This document shows positions 21,616 through 36,500 of a stretch of 64,000 bases of DNA, in pieces. Position 1 is the stretch's first letter, and every line of letters starts with the position of its first letter. The notes under the pieces were generated by a model, which was not told the origin of the DNA, searched no databases, and worked only from the letters and a program-made list of their open reading frames with translations. This DNA comes from Apostichopus japonicus. Its lineage: Eukaryota > Echinodermata > Holothuroidea > Aspidochirotida > Stichopodidae. The position numbers and the translations under genes were made by a program. The stretch lies in contig NC_092575.1 of the NCBI RefSeq assembly GCF_037975245.1, positions 10,324,001 through 10,388,000 of the forward strand. The letters are read 5' to 3'.

Positions 21616-24201
21616 GCGGTGCAACACCTCTTTCGAACGTCTCCGACCAAATGCGGCGGGAGTCTTCATTCGGGGAGGACCGTAAGGTTTACGTCACTCT
21701 GGTCTCTCGTCAACTACCTGGTCTGCCAGAAATACCACCTGCCAATTTATTATTCTCTCTGGCCTCTTGCATCTAGGATCTGTTTTCCTCTTATGTGGAA
21801 ACTATTTTCAGACCTTGATCCTAAACAGTACCAGTGCTGGCATGTGGTTTTACTGAACAGTGGAAGACTGTACAGACACATGTTGTCATGGTAACTTGTG
21901 GGTGGTTTCCACCCAATTGAAAATATGACAAGGAATGGTGGAACATACTTTCTGTGAGACAGAAAGTGAAGCCATGTAGTAATTGTAAATTATTTTCCTA
22001 TCATCTGATGAACATTATTAGATTTATTTTGAATATTTAGCATTTATCATCAGTTGATGTCTTTTATTTCATTGAATTATTATATTTCTGTATTTGTGCT
22101 CATTTGTATATCCTTCAGTGATCAGACAGTCTTAGTATTAGTGATCTACAACGTGCACATTGCTTTGTTGATCATAAGGCTCAGTGATCTAAGGTCTGTA
22201 GAATTTGTCTTGCACGAGATGTATAAATTGTCCATTTCATGAATTAAGTGCTCTTGTTTATAGTTGTAATTGTTGTCAAGAATACAGGAAACTTAGCTTG
22301 AACAAATGTCAGTGATTCTTCTAGCAAAGTTTGCTGAATGTTAGCTTCAGCTGTAAGGGAAACGTAAATATTTCAGTACTGAATTTAGAAAGAAGGCTCG
22401 GCTAAGTATCTCTACTGTTATAGTGTGTTAGGTCTAGACTAATTGTTTCGTTTTACAGACAATGGTTTAAGCAAATGTGTGACATTTGTTTGCAACAAAG
22501 TATTCTCTGTAGGAGCATTGATGAAGAGAGTAATTATGCTGTTAACCAAGCCATGTATGTTATGTTATGTCTTAGGCAGGCAATTAAATCCCTCCAAACA
22601 TGTGAAAACCACATATATGCCAAATCAGATACAATAGTCAAAATATCTTGAATATTACTATTTAACCTTTTAAAATTGTTGAGTGTGAAATATTTTGTAT
22701 GCTAACTGCCTCTGGCTATGAATGAAAGGAATATGCAGGTGTTCAAATATTCAGAAAAGGAAATATTGTCATGGTAACAAAGCACATTGTTTAGGATCAT
22801 TGAGCCATGAAAGTTGACCAAATAGTCAGAAATAGTAATCCAAACAATTAAAAACTGGACGGAGGATATGCATTACTACGTAAATCAGCCATAAAAGATC
22901 TGTTGAAGCACGTAAAACGCTTGAATGCCTAAGAAAGAAAATACAATACAAATACCTTGCAAGAAATGAAACAGTTGAACGTTAAAACTGAAAGTAAAAT
23001 TTCCATTTATTGTTTCTCAAAAATGTCTACAAAACTGTCAACAGATATTTACAAATACTAATTTACATATTCATTAACTGCTACTACTATGTAACTTGCT
23101 TCAACATATTACAAAATACATCTCAAGGTGAACAAGAACATTTTTTCTCAAAGAAAGTTCCTTCAAGGCTAAATTATATTTATCAGTCTCCCTTCTTTCT
23201 TCTTTTTTCATTCTATATGTAATTTTTAGTTTCTGATGAATTTACAAACTGATTTAGCCGTCATTTTTCAGTCTGATGTCAATGATATTTAATACAATTT
23301 AATTGTTTTGATTACTGCCATATATTCAGACGAGAGCTTGCACCATCTTACACTGTTTGGGCTTGAAAGCCCTTTTCTTGTTTTGGGTGGTCTTACAGTC
23401 TAAGTTACTCTTGGGTAGTCTTAAAGTTTAACTTTGAAGCATAAAAGATATTTTATATTTTCTTATTGCTAATATGGTTGAATGTAGTTTGTTACCCCTG
23501 GCGACACAATTTGCAGAGCACTGTAAAATGATGTATTTAAATTTATGCTGTGAAATAATGATAAAATAATCTCAGCCATTTAGATTAATTATTACCATCA
23601 AGAATGAACTGTTTATTTGTGAGGAGCTTATTGTTACAAGGCCATGTTCTGTGATGTTTAATTCATACAGCTGCGTTACGTCATGACCAAACTATTTACC
23701 CATCATCCCTTGTCCTGATAGGATGCACTTCTGGTTGAGCTATCACCAAAATGAACAGGATTAAAGATAGTTGTAAGTCTGCAAGAGAAATGTCCTTGCC
23801 CCCGCTAGCGTAATATCTTTAATGTGATTTTGTCACAATTTTGGCACATGGGTCAGTTTTATACAATATTCGGGGATAAGATTTGCATATGTGTAATACA
23901 CAATTCATGTAACCATGGTATGTATCACTTGTACACACTGTAAGGTCACATGTTCATCATCTATCATTTACTTGTCTGTTGGTGTGGTTTTCAGTGTCTC
24001 TTATTTCCACTGCATAAATTAACGTTTGGAATAGAGCTTTTTTACTAGGTAGTAAATTATATCCTTTTTCTGCATTACCACATTGCATTTGTTCCTCTGA
24101 CTGGCACATGGCAACCCAGTGTGACTGATGCCCTAATGAAACGTGATATGATTTCGGAGAAAAAAAATATATCACTTATTCATGACATCATGATGACATC
24201 A
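21616..24201. other. Convergent intergenic region (3'UTRs of GOSR1 and STK36)
   Basis: This lies between the GOSR1 stop and the STK36 stop. It should contain both 3'UTRs and poly(A) sites. I saw no convincing AATAAA on the plus strand soon after the GOSR1 stop, so neither transcript end is placed. No other gene or recognisable element was seen. Confidence 0.5.
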
Positions 24202-24384
24202 TCACCTAGCACTTGCAGTTCTTTTGAGGCTTGTTTGCAGCCTGAGGGCGTGGTGGAGAACAGATTCGGCCGTATTTCGAGCTATATTGGACCCCGGACG
24301 AGGAACGGGTATAGAAATGTCCGACGACTGAATATTATGAATTAGTGTCGAAAGCTTGTTTAATCCTTTCTGCTTTAGAAGGAC
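24202..24384 (-). CDS. STK36: STK36 terminal exon
   Basis: Follows TTCTTACAG (minus strand). Encodes 60 residues starting [14 protein letters not shown], which aligns with human VLVSLGASEKLSLL, and ending in an arginine-rich tail before TGA (24204-24202). Phase 0 matches the preceding exon. Confidence 0.87.
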   Translation of the reverse strand, partial: VLLKQKGLNKLSTLIHNIQSSDISIPVPRPGSNIARNTAESVLHHALRLQTSLKRTASAR

Positions 24385-24519
24385 CTGTAAGAAAAGTAAA
24401 CCCCAAATGCTATATGTCGAGCAAAAGTCATTTATTTATTAAAAGAAAAGTATTATAATTTGAACTTGTACACATCACAACAAATGCAGAATAGCATTTT
24501 ATGAATGCTGTTGGCATTG

Positions 24520-24551
<32 letters not shown>

Positions 24552-27500
24552 GAAACTTCATTCTTCAAAAGTCTCAAAGAGTCTCATTCTTCACTTCAAA
24601 CTGTAAATATGAACTTCTACGCTACAACCGCTGGAGTTAATTACATCCTGACCACTCCTGATGGTTCCAAAGACTTCTATCATTGATATATTACAACACA
24701 CACACACACATGAAAAGAACTTCACTTGTAAGGAAATGCTATTAGTTTTGAGTTTTTCATGTATTATTATTTTATTTATTTATTTTTGTGCTTGAAGAAC
24801 CATCCGCAAATGATCAAATAACAGCAAAGATCCAGAAACTGATAAAACCAATATATTTCACATTTTCAATTTGAAAAAAATAATAATAATAATTGCCAAA
24901 TTTAGGTATATATGCTGGTGTGAAACACTTATCCAAACTTGAGGACAACACACTAACAGTTTCTTTGAATTTTAAATATCAGTATTGCTTGTAAAATGTA
25001 ACTAGTTGGTCATGTACACTTTTGCTTACACTGTACACTTTTGCTTCCCCTTTACAGCCACCTTCAATGTGTATTTACTCACAAAATAAATCTGTGTAAT
25101 ATTACAAATGGAAAAACATATTTGAGGGTCAAATCATCCAAAATATAAAAAAATAATAATAATTATATGTTAGTAATATATAAGTCAGTAAGCTTGCTCC
25201 AACATTGAGATTAAAATGCTAGAGAGTGGGGGAGGGGAGGAAAAAGTCCTCATAAACATTTGCAGACTCCTCTCTTAAAAATGCAACGAGGCAAATTGAA
25301 TCCAGCACAAGGCACATTGTCAGTTCAATGAATTAATGTCATAACACATGCTTAAAACCTTCAAAAAATTTAGTTCCAAATAAATACCAACATTTAGCAA
25401 AGGGCTGCTAAATTTTCAGGCACACTGCTATAGCAACCAATCTACTTCGCATCGGATTACGCTGAAGTTACAAGCTATCTCTTACATTCACATTTTCATG
25501 TACTTTGCTCACCCTCCAAGGGTGTAATTAGTTAATAAGTAACCTTAACAGTAAATGGTTCATAAATTATACCCGGATGTGTGCATTCAAATTTAGCTAG
25601 GGCTAATTATGACTACTGTGAAAGTGTGTTGTAGGATTGTCTTGGCATTTTATTGCTTGTTTTAAAAAAAAACTGAATTTGTCAAGCTTTTCAACATATT
25701 TAAAGACATTTCACAGCAACTGACTAGCGATAAAGCTTGTGCCTGACCAGTATTTGCATGGAACCTGTATAAAAACTAACATCTTTCACATACTGAGAAT
25801 CAATCAGTAACTCATAAAAGACAGTGTTTGAATTTGTAAAAATAATGACTTACCTGTTTCAAGTTTGGATGTTTACACATAGTTCTTAATGCCACCAGAG
25901 CTACTTCCTGCACCCCATACTGACTGTCATGGCAACCAACTTCCAATAAGCTGTTAAAACAAAAGTAATCTACTTACATAACATGTGTTACATCTATTAT
26001 ACAAGTGGAAGAAAGGAAAAAACAGATTTCTTTACAAATCAATCTTGAGCTTCACACAAAGATTAGGATCTAACTGTAGAGGCTGAAGTCTGACATTGTC
26101 TAAACCAGGGTTTCCCTAACAGAGTTGTCCACGAACCCCCAACTTTTCGAGACACGATCTGAGTCATTATTATACTAAAAAAATAATACGTATAACAGTG
26201 CTTTGTAAAGATCAGGTTCATAGTGTAATATTGTAGAGGTTGTCCATAGGTACAACTTTTGTACATTGCTAAATTATATGATATATCAGATTTTAGTTCA
26301 ATAAAAAGTACTCTAGTTGTGACTTTCAGAAACGTCTCACGAACTCCCTGGGATGGACTCACGCATCCCCTGGGGTTTCATGCACCCCAGTTAGGGAACC
26401 CCTGGTCTAAACAATAATGTAGAGCATTCTAGGACTGCAACTGAAATTTGTCTCATATCAAGGAATGTGTGTTTTATGAACAAACTAGACATTTCTGTTA
26501 TAACTGTCAAAATATTAAACACACCAAAGTTCTTGAATAAAGCAGTATTTAGGGATTAACCTGCTATAACATTAATGAAAATCAATGGCCAGGTCAAAAG
26601 GATGCTAATGCATTCTGAAATGAATGAAAATTCACAAAATAAATGAAGAATGGTCGAGATTTTACACAAAAGATACTCACTAATCCGGTGCTTTAGACTT
26701 GATGAGCTGGGCAGATAGTTTGTGGTTGTGTCTGGTTAGGTTTCCCAGTGCACCTACAGAATGAAAACAATCCAGTTACATCTGGATTACCGTTGATTTA
26801 TTATGAAATTGATTTATTATGGAAGATGTAAACAATGGTGTAGAGATCCAGGTTCTGAGGACAATTATCATATCTGACCTCCTTTAATAGTCTTTATTTT
26901 TCTTTCAGGATATAAATTATGAAAATAAAAATACGGTATTATTTATCCTACACCTCCATAGGCCCTTCTGGGGGTGTAGCACCCCCTGAGAAACTCTCAT
27001 CAAGTCTGGATGTAGGTAACGTATCTATTACTAGGGGTCGGAGGAAGGGAGGTACATGGGTGGTACTTATCAATTACTAGGGGTCAGAGGGAGGGAGGTC
27101 CATGGGTGATACTTATCGATTACTAGGGGTTCTAGTGAGGGGGTCGATGGGTGATATGTATCGATTACGAGGGATTGGAGGGAGTGAGGACCATGGGTGA
27201 TAAGTATCCATTACTAGGGGTCGGAGGGAGGGAGGTCCATGGGTGATACTTTTCGATTACTAGGGGTTGGAGGGAGGGTGGTCCATGGGTGATATGTATC
27301 GATTACTAGGGGTCGGATGAAGGGAGGTAGGTCCCTGGTGGTTACTAATTGATTACTAGGGGTCGGAGGGAGGGAGGTCCATGGGTGCTATCAGTGTGAT
27401 CTCTCTTACCTGCAGCATTAGTTCTTGTTCTCATCATCTGGTCTGAGAGTAGCTGGACGAGAGGAGGGATGGCAGGAATAAGTTGACCATAGAGATCACC

Positions 27501-30500
27501 AGTATGGTAGGCAGCATTACCAACAGCAAAGGTAGCAGCCTGGAAGTTGATATCAAAGATATGAAAACATAGTAAATATTTGATATTCTTTACAGCAAAA
27601 TTACAAATCCATTTTATTGGAATGGTTACATGGATCTACAAAGAGAACTTGAATTCTGCTGCCGTCCCAATTACAAAAACAAGTGTTTGTTTAGTGTTAC
27701 CTTGTATGACCAGCTCAGTAAGTAATACAGTAAATCCTAACATCTACTTTCAGACATTTTGCAAACTTAACTCATACTTACCAGAATCTATTACTAATAG
27801 CATCAGCAATTTGACTATAGTTGCCAAAGGATACCAATCTAAAAGCCCAGTCACATCTCACCGGATTGCAATAACGGAGAGGGAACGAAGACAAAAAATG
27901 GCACTCAGTTGATGTACGTTAGTATCCGTTTAGTCTGCGGTTCTCCTCCGTCCGTCTACATTTCATTACCGGGAGGGTCCGGTTTGTCCGGTGTCGATTT
28001 TGAACATGCACAAAACTTGGAACGGAAATCCACCGAAAAATGTCTCCGTTATTTATTCGTTACTAATCCGTTTTATCAGTTTCTCATGCGTTTTGTTCGT
28101 TCTGTATGCCTTTGGCATACTGTATTTCTCCGTTCGTCTCTGGTTATTGCTATTGCTCACCGGATCATTAACGGACAAAGAACGGATGAAACGTAGAAGT
28201 ACAGTACCTATACCGTATATTCGACAGACGCTAACGTAGAAATAACGGAAGTGCAAAGGAATAGAACTGACAATGAACAGAAGGTAACGGACGTTACACG
28301 GAAGAAACGGAAGAACTCAGGCCAGGAAAGTATAACAGACGGACATAGAACGGAGATGCAGCGTACCTCCACCTTGTCCACTTCAAGCGTCCCACGCCTC
28401 ATTCTGCTCCTATAACCTCTATACCGTCAACACCTACATCATGGACCCTTCAGAAAGATTCAAGCTTCAAACCAGTGTCAGCTTTACAAGCACAGATGCT
28501 TATCATTGAAGCCAACATCAAGACCAATGAACAAGTCAAGAAGAGAAGGAAGAGACGTGCTCGGCATAAATGCTGGTCTAGCGCCTTGCTGGGTCCACAG
28601 AGAAGACGGCAGTTTGGTCTTTATGACCAACTAATGCAGGAGCTGCAAATGGAAGACCAAAATCTTTCATCAACTTCATGAGGATGCCCCCGGATTTTGA
28701 GGCACTCCGGAGGCCCAGGTTTTAGACCGTTTCTTCTCCGTTGCTAGTCCGGTATGTCCGTTACATTTCCGGTACTCCTACGTTTTGTATGTTCTTTATC
28801 CGTTAATTGTCCGTTGTAAATTCGTTACTATCCGTTGGTGTTTGTTAGTTAGTTCGTTCGTTGTTCATCCGTTGTTCGTCCGTTGCTGTCCGTCCCTTGT
28901 ACGTTTGTAATCCGTTTTCACCGTTGAACGTCCGGTACGTTGCAACCCCCAGATGCATGTGCGACAACTTTTGTCAACGGAAATAACCGGATGACTGTTT
29001 TTCGCGCGTACTCTTGTCCGTTCGTGCAATCCGGTGAGATGTGACAGGGCCTTAAAGTTTGCCTAAAACACAATTATCCACTGGTCCTTGCATATAGTTG
29101 GATATTGGGCAGTGTGCGTTTAAGATTACAACTGCTCACAATTTGACAGTTCCGAGTCCCGTCGGCTCCAGTCTGGAAACTGAACATGTAGCATTCTCCT
29201 GACTGGCAGTTGGCAGTGTACTGTGGTTCATGACAAAGACTGTTCAGTCTCAACAAATATAACCAATCACAGTAAAATAATTTTGCATGTGACCAAAAAG
29301 AGCACTGGGGTGTAACAGAAAGCAGTCATTGTGTGCCCTTATCAGTCATTGGCGAGTGCGTGTTGAGGAGAGGGGCGGTCAGTTATAGACTGTCCGCCCC
29401 ACATTCATTGAAAACTAGGTCATGACGGTTGAGTTGAGTCTGGTCTTGATCAGTCAGACAGTGAGCAGCTGGCTTAACTGACCAATCAGACTCCAACAGG
29501 TTTGAACTGTAAACCAAGACATACAATATTCTTAAATCAGCATTCACGTTTTCATTCAGCTTAAAGAATCACACTAACAGAAAAACATAACACTGACAGT
29601 GTCAAACAAGAACATTAGCTTTATACTATTCTATATTGCAATCATTCATTTTGAATTTTTTTTTTGGAAAATTATTGCAAAAAAATTAATAAAGATTCAA
29701 GCAAACTGATACAGTATTGTAAGATCTTGTTGTTACTGTGGGCAACAAATGAAACTTAAGCTTATTTTATAAAATAATAATCATAAATAATAATCATAAA
29801 ATAATTCACAAATAAGACCATATTGGTACATGGTGTTTGTTATAGTCTTACAGACATAACTGAGGCTGCCACATCATTAAAGAGTGACTGGTACATTAAG
29901 GAAACATTCCTAGAGTTTACAAACCTCACTCTTAAGATGATGATTCTGAGAGGAAAAACATAACAAGAGGATGGAGTTAAGTACAAACCTTGCGAACATC
30001 TGCATCGTCGTTAGAGAGACAGGCTAATAATTCTCTCATTACTTCAGGTTTGCTCTTCAAAACCGAGTAGAACAGGTCGGAATGTCGCAGAAGATTACCC
30101 ATCATGCCACTGGCCCTCGCTGCAACTACCACATCACTACTGCCGAGTAATGCCTTCAAGCACAGAAAGTCATCTAAAGGTAAGAAGAGCCAACATCTCA
30201 CATTTGAAATCATTATGATTTGAAATCATTTGCAACAGTTGTTGTAAGTAAGAAAAAAAAATGAAGGAACCAATTGTGCATTATTCTTGTTGGAGAACAA
30301 TGACCAATCAAACAGAAGTAGTTGCTTTGTTTACCAAATACTACACCAGAAATATCAAATGTCACTTCTTACATTTTCAGAAACAAGTTGAAATGTGAAA
30401 ATTATATTTTATCTGCGAGAATAATTTAATTTCTTTTACAAGATTAAATGTAAAAGGAAATCTATTAAAGTGAATTAAGATTTGATCAACAGAATCTGAA

Positions 30501-33500
30501 TGATATTCCTGAAAATATTCTCCTAAGGAAGACCTGGGATTGTGTTTACAAAGTTAATTACTATATTTAGAATGGACTCAATACATATTAACATATATGT
30601 TAATGCAGGTTTAATTAAATTTAATGTATGTATACAGGTCAGCAGTAAGCATTAATTACTCTTCTCTCCAGCAACAGCTTTCTTTATCATAGGTAGGTGC
30701 TTGTCAGAGGACCGAGCCAGCTGGGTACAGATGGAGAGAGCCTCTCCCTTAACGTCAGGAGAACTGCTCGATGAGAAAGCCTTGGATAGAAACAGCTGGC
30801 CCTAAGCATGGAAGGATAACAGAGAAGAATGCTCATTATTTGTGTTAAAGTTTTCATTAATTGTGTACTTCTAATTACTAACATAAGTGCTAGACCTTGG
30901 TGTCGCCACCAGGGAACAATCAAGGACCATTTTCAACCTTATAGGTTCGTTTGACCAGTAATGGTTACGACCTATCTGATATTTGGCTCCGTGTGTTTAG
31001 CCCATAACGATGTGATTGCTTCCAAGGTTCTATGAAGTTCCACAAAAGTGTCCAATTAATTCAAAGCTACAATATTACAGGGGTGGAAATTGCACTTCAA
31101 ACTCCAAGCATGTGCCAAATTTTAATGTAAAAGTTTGCAAAATAACTTGAACGAGACATTAAAGGTTTCAATTATACAAAAGTGTTGTTCACATGTTAGA
31201 TTGCTGTGAAATGCTTTGGTTGCAGCTACGAAGGTTATATGGATAGGTGGTTTACAGTACGATATTCCAACACAGGAACTATTGTGTGCATTCGACCAAT
31301 GGAAAGCAAAGAACAAGAGTTAGGTAACATGCTGGTTGAAACAGTCATATCTACTATACATAATTGCAGTATTAATACCTTCACACAAGAATGTAATTGT
31401 GTGTTTGTAGCGGGTAATGATCAGAAATCATGAAAGACATATTTTTTTTTTCAAATCAGCAAATTATTTACCCATCAAACTGAACCAAAATCAGATTTAA
31501 CAAAAAGAGATTAAAGTTTAATACTCACAGTGGAAGTCTCAGCATAAACAAATTGTTCCACAAAATCTTCGCTACAAAGTACTAATCTGGAAACCAACCC
31601 CATCATAAGCTCAAGACGTTCCGACTGGCTGACATATCTCTGACAGCCAATCACAAGCTTGATGACGATATAGCAGTCTTCCATGGTTGCCATGACAGCA
31701 GACAACATTGCAGCATGTGTGTCAATGGCAAAGGGAAAACAGAGTAGCTGAGTTACGTTAGTCAAAATATCTGAGGCAAAGTCTTCGTGGCTGACTTCTA
31801 ACATTGCACTGGAAAAGGTAAAACAAGTAACAACAAAATGTTTACTGATATTTGTTGAATGTGTTGGTATTGAATAAGGAAAAGGTTAATGGATATAAAC
31901 ATGGATCCAAATTATAAGCAATCTTAAAATACTGTATAGCCATTCGAAATAAGGCTTAACCAGCTGAGACAAAGTAATCGATGAATAATGGTGCCAGAAA
32001 CATGTCTAGCTATAATGGCTATTATCTATAAAAATGGCTTCATTGTAATGTGAACAATTGTAGTAAATATTTAATAAGCTTTCTCAGATACAAGTTACAC
32101 ACACATAAAATATTAAAAATAAAAAAATAAAATAAAGAATAAAATATAAATAAATAAATAAATAAATAAATATATCTATATATATATATATAAATAAATA
32201 AATAAATAAGTAACATCAATCTTGAACTTTCTTTCAAGGTTATCTATGATGTAAACTGGAAGATTTGACTGAGTGCTTTTAGTAATACTAATACTAAATT
32301 GGTTGTATCAAACACCATACAACATTTAACATTCAGACCTGGCTATCATTGTGCAATATTAAATGTGAGTACAAATATGAGTACATATGTCACACATGAT
32401 TAATATCTATGCCCTCCTGATTCATTAACTTCACTAACCAGTCTCCGAGGGCCTCTAGAAACTCTTCACTTATTAAACTTGAAAGACACACCATCGGTAA
32501 GCTGTCCGGTGAACAGAGAGTTGGAACACACTGGTACGGTTCCTGGTAATAACGAATAAAACATAAAACAAGATGCATGGGCAAAAGTAATTGTATTTCC
32601 ATGGCTTGAAACATCTTGAAAATAACACAATCACCTGCCCAAATATGATGCATAGGAATGAATGCACATCCTGTTATGTGGAAACTATATTTAGATTATT
32701 ACACACAAAGGTTTGGTACACACATAAATAAATTCTTGCGACACTAAACATTACTTTGAAAAACTTTCACAGCTTTTCATATAACCTATATGTACCTCTT
32801 GCCTATTAATAATGGGTTAAAGAAGCAAATGAACATGGAAACGGAAACAGAAAAAGATTTTGTGTCAAACTGGTGGGGTGTGGGTGGGGCTTGGGGTGGG
32901 GGAGGTGGGAAATGGAAGAAAACTTACCATAGTAAATATCCTCAACATGACCTGAAGGGCAGCCATCAGTCCTCCCTGTGAGAGAAGTGTCCACTGAGGG
33001 AGACATTGCACTTTCTTCTTCATCTTCTGCCTCTCATCTCTGTCTGCATCCCCATCAGTGATATCTTCCAGCTCGGACTCACTCAGACCAACTGTTTGTA
33101 GTACCCTGGAAAACAATTTAAAAGGAATACATAACATGTACCCTGGAAAACATTAGAAAAGGAATACATAACGTAATGAATGTTTAGTAACATTGAAAAA
33201 TCCTTGTTTAGCCATGAGAATATAAAATACAGTATTGACATTTTAGAAAGTTCCTCAGTGGCCTAGAATGTTGCTTGTATTTGTTCAATAAACTGTTCAA
33301 TTAAATTATCAATAAATTTCATTGTCAAACCACTAAACCAGATGAATGTGTCATAGCTGTTATAAATGAGGTAACATTTCTTTTAAGTACAATGTATGTC
33401 TCTGTAACAGCCTCAGTGATAGTTCTGATGGTCAGACATGAAATCTCATTAACAATCCCTCAAAAACTCAGCACTGAAAATACATGTTACATCTTTTTTG

Positions 33501-36500
33501 AAGGCATTTATCAATCCTTCCAAAGCTTAGTCTAATCAACATGTTACTTTGAGGATGGTCTGCCCTCTTTTTCATTTTGTCCTTTACCTCACTATCATTA
33601 AATACTTTAACCTTGCTGAGGGCATGTTCCACTTCATGATGATCTGATAATCATTAGTACCCCATCCTCTGGTCCTACCAAACACTTGCAACTAATTGAT
33701 GCTGCATCTATTCCAAAGCATGTTTTCTACACTTCTGGTATTATTCTCAACTTAAGCAGGTTCCACACTCCTGATTCTATCAAAAATGCCACTGTGTCTC
33801 AACTCTGTAAAAGCATACCATCACACATGATAGTACTATATATCACTGTCACGCCTGCATTGTATTCTAGCATTCCTTGTGGGTGGAAATTTCCACAGGG
33901 CAGCCTAGGCCTTTGCAAGTTGTTCATTTCTTCTTTCGAGTAATGTATGCAAATTCCAGGAGGTGAACAATGGGGAGACGGGTTCTTCTCGGGTAATGTA
34001 TGTAGATCCGAGCAAGTGCATAATGGGAAACGGGTCCATCGGAATTCGTAGATTGTGCTTTGGCGGGTAAGGGCAGGGGTCAACTTAAGGTCGCTATATA
34101 AGGATTGGGGTGTGGTTGGATGAGGCATTCTGTGTGAGTCTCACCACCGTCCGGTCTTCGCCGTCTTATCCCTCGGCTTCTGTGTGTTAGCCGTTATCCA
34201 GGCTTCTTTGTATGAGCCTAGGCTTCTTTGTATGAGCCTAAAGACTGGGAACGTTGATATTTTGTGGCGTTGCGTTTTAGCCTAAGCCATATCAGCGTAT
34301 CCTGAGGATTACTGTGTGTATCCGTTCTTGTCTTATTCGACGAAATCATTTTGGACACATTTCTGTGTATATGTACACCGCAAAGGGCCGTTTTACTGTG
34401 TGTTACGTCCCTGGCCGTTTGACCAAGTTAATCCGGGATTTACTAATAGGACGATCCCGTAAGTTGATTTTTTGTCCGTATTACGCATTTAATTGGTATC
34501 TGTATTTTTGATCGCACAGTAGGGTTTGTGGAGAAATTAATGTATTGTATTTCAAGGAGTCCTCGATCTATGGCTCGCAATTCAGTCAGTTTGTTAAAAT
34601 GTTTATCCATGCTTAGGCATACGAATTTGTAATTGTTTAGGGTCAAATGCGTTTAAAGCATTTAAGGTATTTTTAGGTCGTATAAGTGTGTGCGAATTAT
34701 AAGTTCGCCTTAGTGCCTTTGGTTGGGTTGATTGATTTTGGAAATTATCATATGTAGTGGAACGGGTAGTTATCGCCAATTTCAGGGCGTTCTAACCATA
34801 TTCTGTTTCCAAACATCGGGCTGCCGCCATTTTGTTATTGTGATATCTAGTATCGAGTAGCTATTATGTGTTTCATGGTAAGGGTTGACCTGGAGGTTCT
34901 TGGTATTATTTGGTAATTAGTGACACCATATTGGTTGTGTGTTGCTTGCTGACTTTACGTCAGATAGGGGCTTTTGACGTCATAGTTTGACAATATTCGT
35001 TGGTATAGATATAAGTAAAGCCATGTGTTTGCCATTTGGCGCATGCCTGAGAGTAGTTTTGTTGTGTTTTTGTCATATAGGGTTGCAGTGTTGGGGCCCG
35101 ACGGCTACGCTGGTGTGAGGGGCTCGCCATACCGTCTGGAGCTTCCTGCAGGGTACCAGCCGGAAAAAATCTAAGCGATAGAGAAGAAATCTAAGCGATT
35201 GAGAAGAAATCTAAGCGATAGAGAAGAAATCTAAGAGATAGAGAAGAAATCTAAGCGATAGGGAAAAATTAAGCGATAGGGCAAATCCTTAGTAGAGTTA
35301 TTTGGAAGGGTTGGTCGGGTTAGCGAATGCTAACCGACGTGTGTATTTTTGTGTTGGGTATTTATATGTTTCTTTTGTCGAGACCAAAAAGTCATTGGTC
35401 GAGTTGTAAATAAATTATATGTTTCATTTCGCAAAATTCTTGGTGGTCTGTCATTTATTTATGTCATTCGTCTCGGGTGTCGAACGCTAAGCAGATTGAG
35501 ACGTGTCCAGGTGGGGGATTACTCCTTTACTTGTGACACTTTTTGGTGGAAGTGCAGGGCAAAATCAATCTCTAGCTGCTCGACTTTCTGCATCCGATTG
35601 CTGTTGACATGTGTAAATGATTTGACTTCTTTGACTGTTTGCAAATGTATTTAATTGCATCATATTTCTCATGAAATGATATGTATTACAGCACATGCTA
35701 TATTGGTTCTCTTGACGTTAGGTCAAGGGAGTTGGGGGTGCCGAGGTTTATGTGATTTCAGTAGTGAATATTTTTGTAGCTTTTCTGTAGCCATGAGTTT
35801 TCAGGAATTCGTAGAATTAGGAAAGACACTGGGCTTCGAAGGAAAAGACCTTAATGAATTTGCTGAAACAAAGTCAAATGGGGCAAGGGAAGAAAGAGTA
35901 CTTGAGAGAGAGCATGCTAGGGAATTAAAAGAATTAGAGCTGAGAATTGCTGAAGAAAATGCTACACGACATTCTGTCAGTTCAAGTTCTGTTCAAGAAT
36001 TTTATCGCAAACGACCGGATTTGCCGGCGTTTGATGAAAAGTGTGACGACATAGACTCGTATCTAAGACGATTCGAGAGATTTATGACATCTCTCGAAAT
36101 TCCTAAAACGCAATGGGCAGTTTTGCTTAGCTCTGTCCTCACAGGGAAAGCGTTGTCAGTATATTCTCGCTTACCAGACGAGCATGTTAAGGATTACGAC
36201 AGATTAAAGTCATCATTGCTCAGAAAGTATGATTTGAACGGAGAGGGTTTTCGTAGGAAATTCAGGTATTCTAGACCGGAAGGTGGTGAGACCTACCTTC
36301 AGTTTGTGGAGAGAATGAAAGGGTTTTTGACTAGGTGGGTGGAGTTAACTAATACCACTAAGTCTTACGAAGGGTTGTGTGGCTTGATGCTAAAGGAACA
36401 GCTTTTCAATGGGTTCAATAGAGATCTAGGTGTGTTTGTAAAAGAGAGACAGCCAAAAAGCCTAGAGGACGTAGCAAAATTGGCCGATCAGTACATTGAA

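Noticed and set aside
24501-24686. Open frame with a run of Asn codons
   Set aside because: The Asn run is the ATA microsatellite read in one frame; the rest matches nothing and lies in a STK36 intron.
34314-34511. Open frames of 60-120 codons inside both LTRs
   Set aside because: They occur identically in both LTRs, match no known protein, and overlap the promoter and tandem repeats.
35655-35792. Upstream extension of the gag open frame
   Set aside because: The 46 codons before MSFQEF look like leader sequence and have no similarity to Gag. The ATG at 35793 has better following homology.
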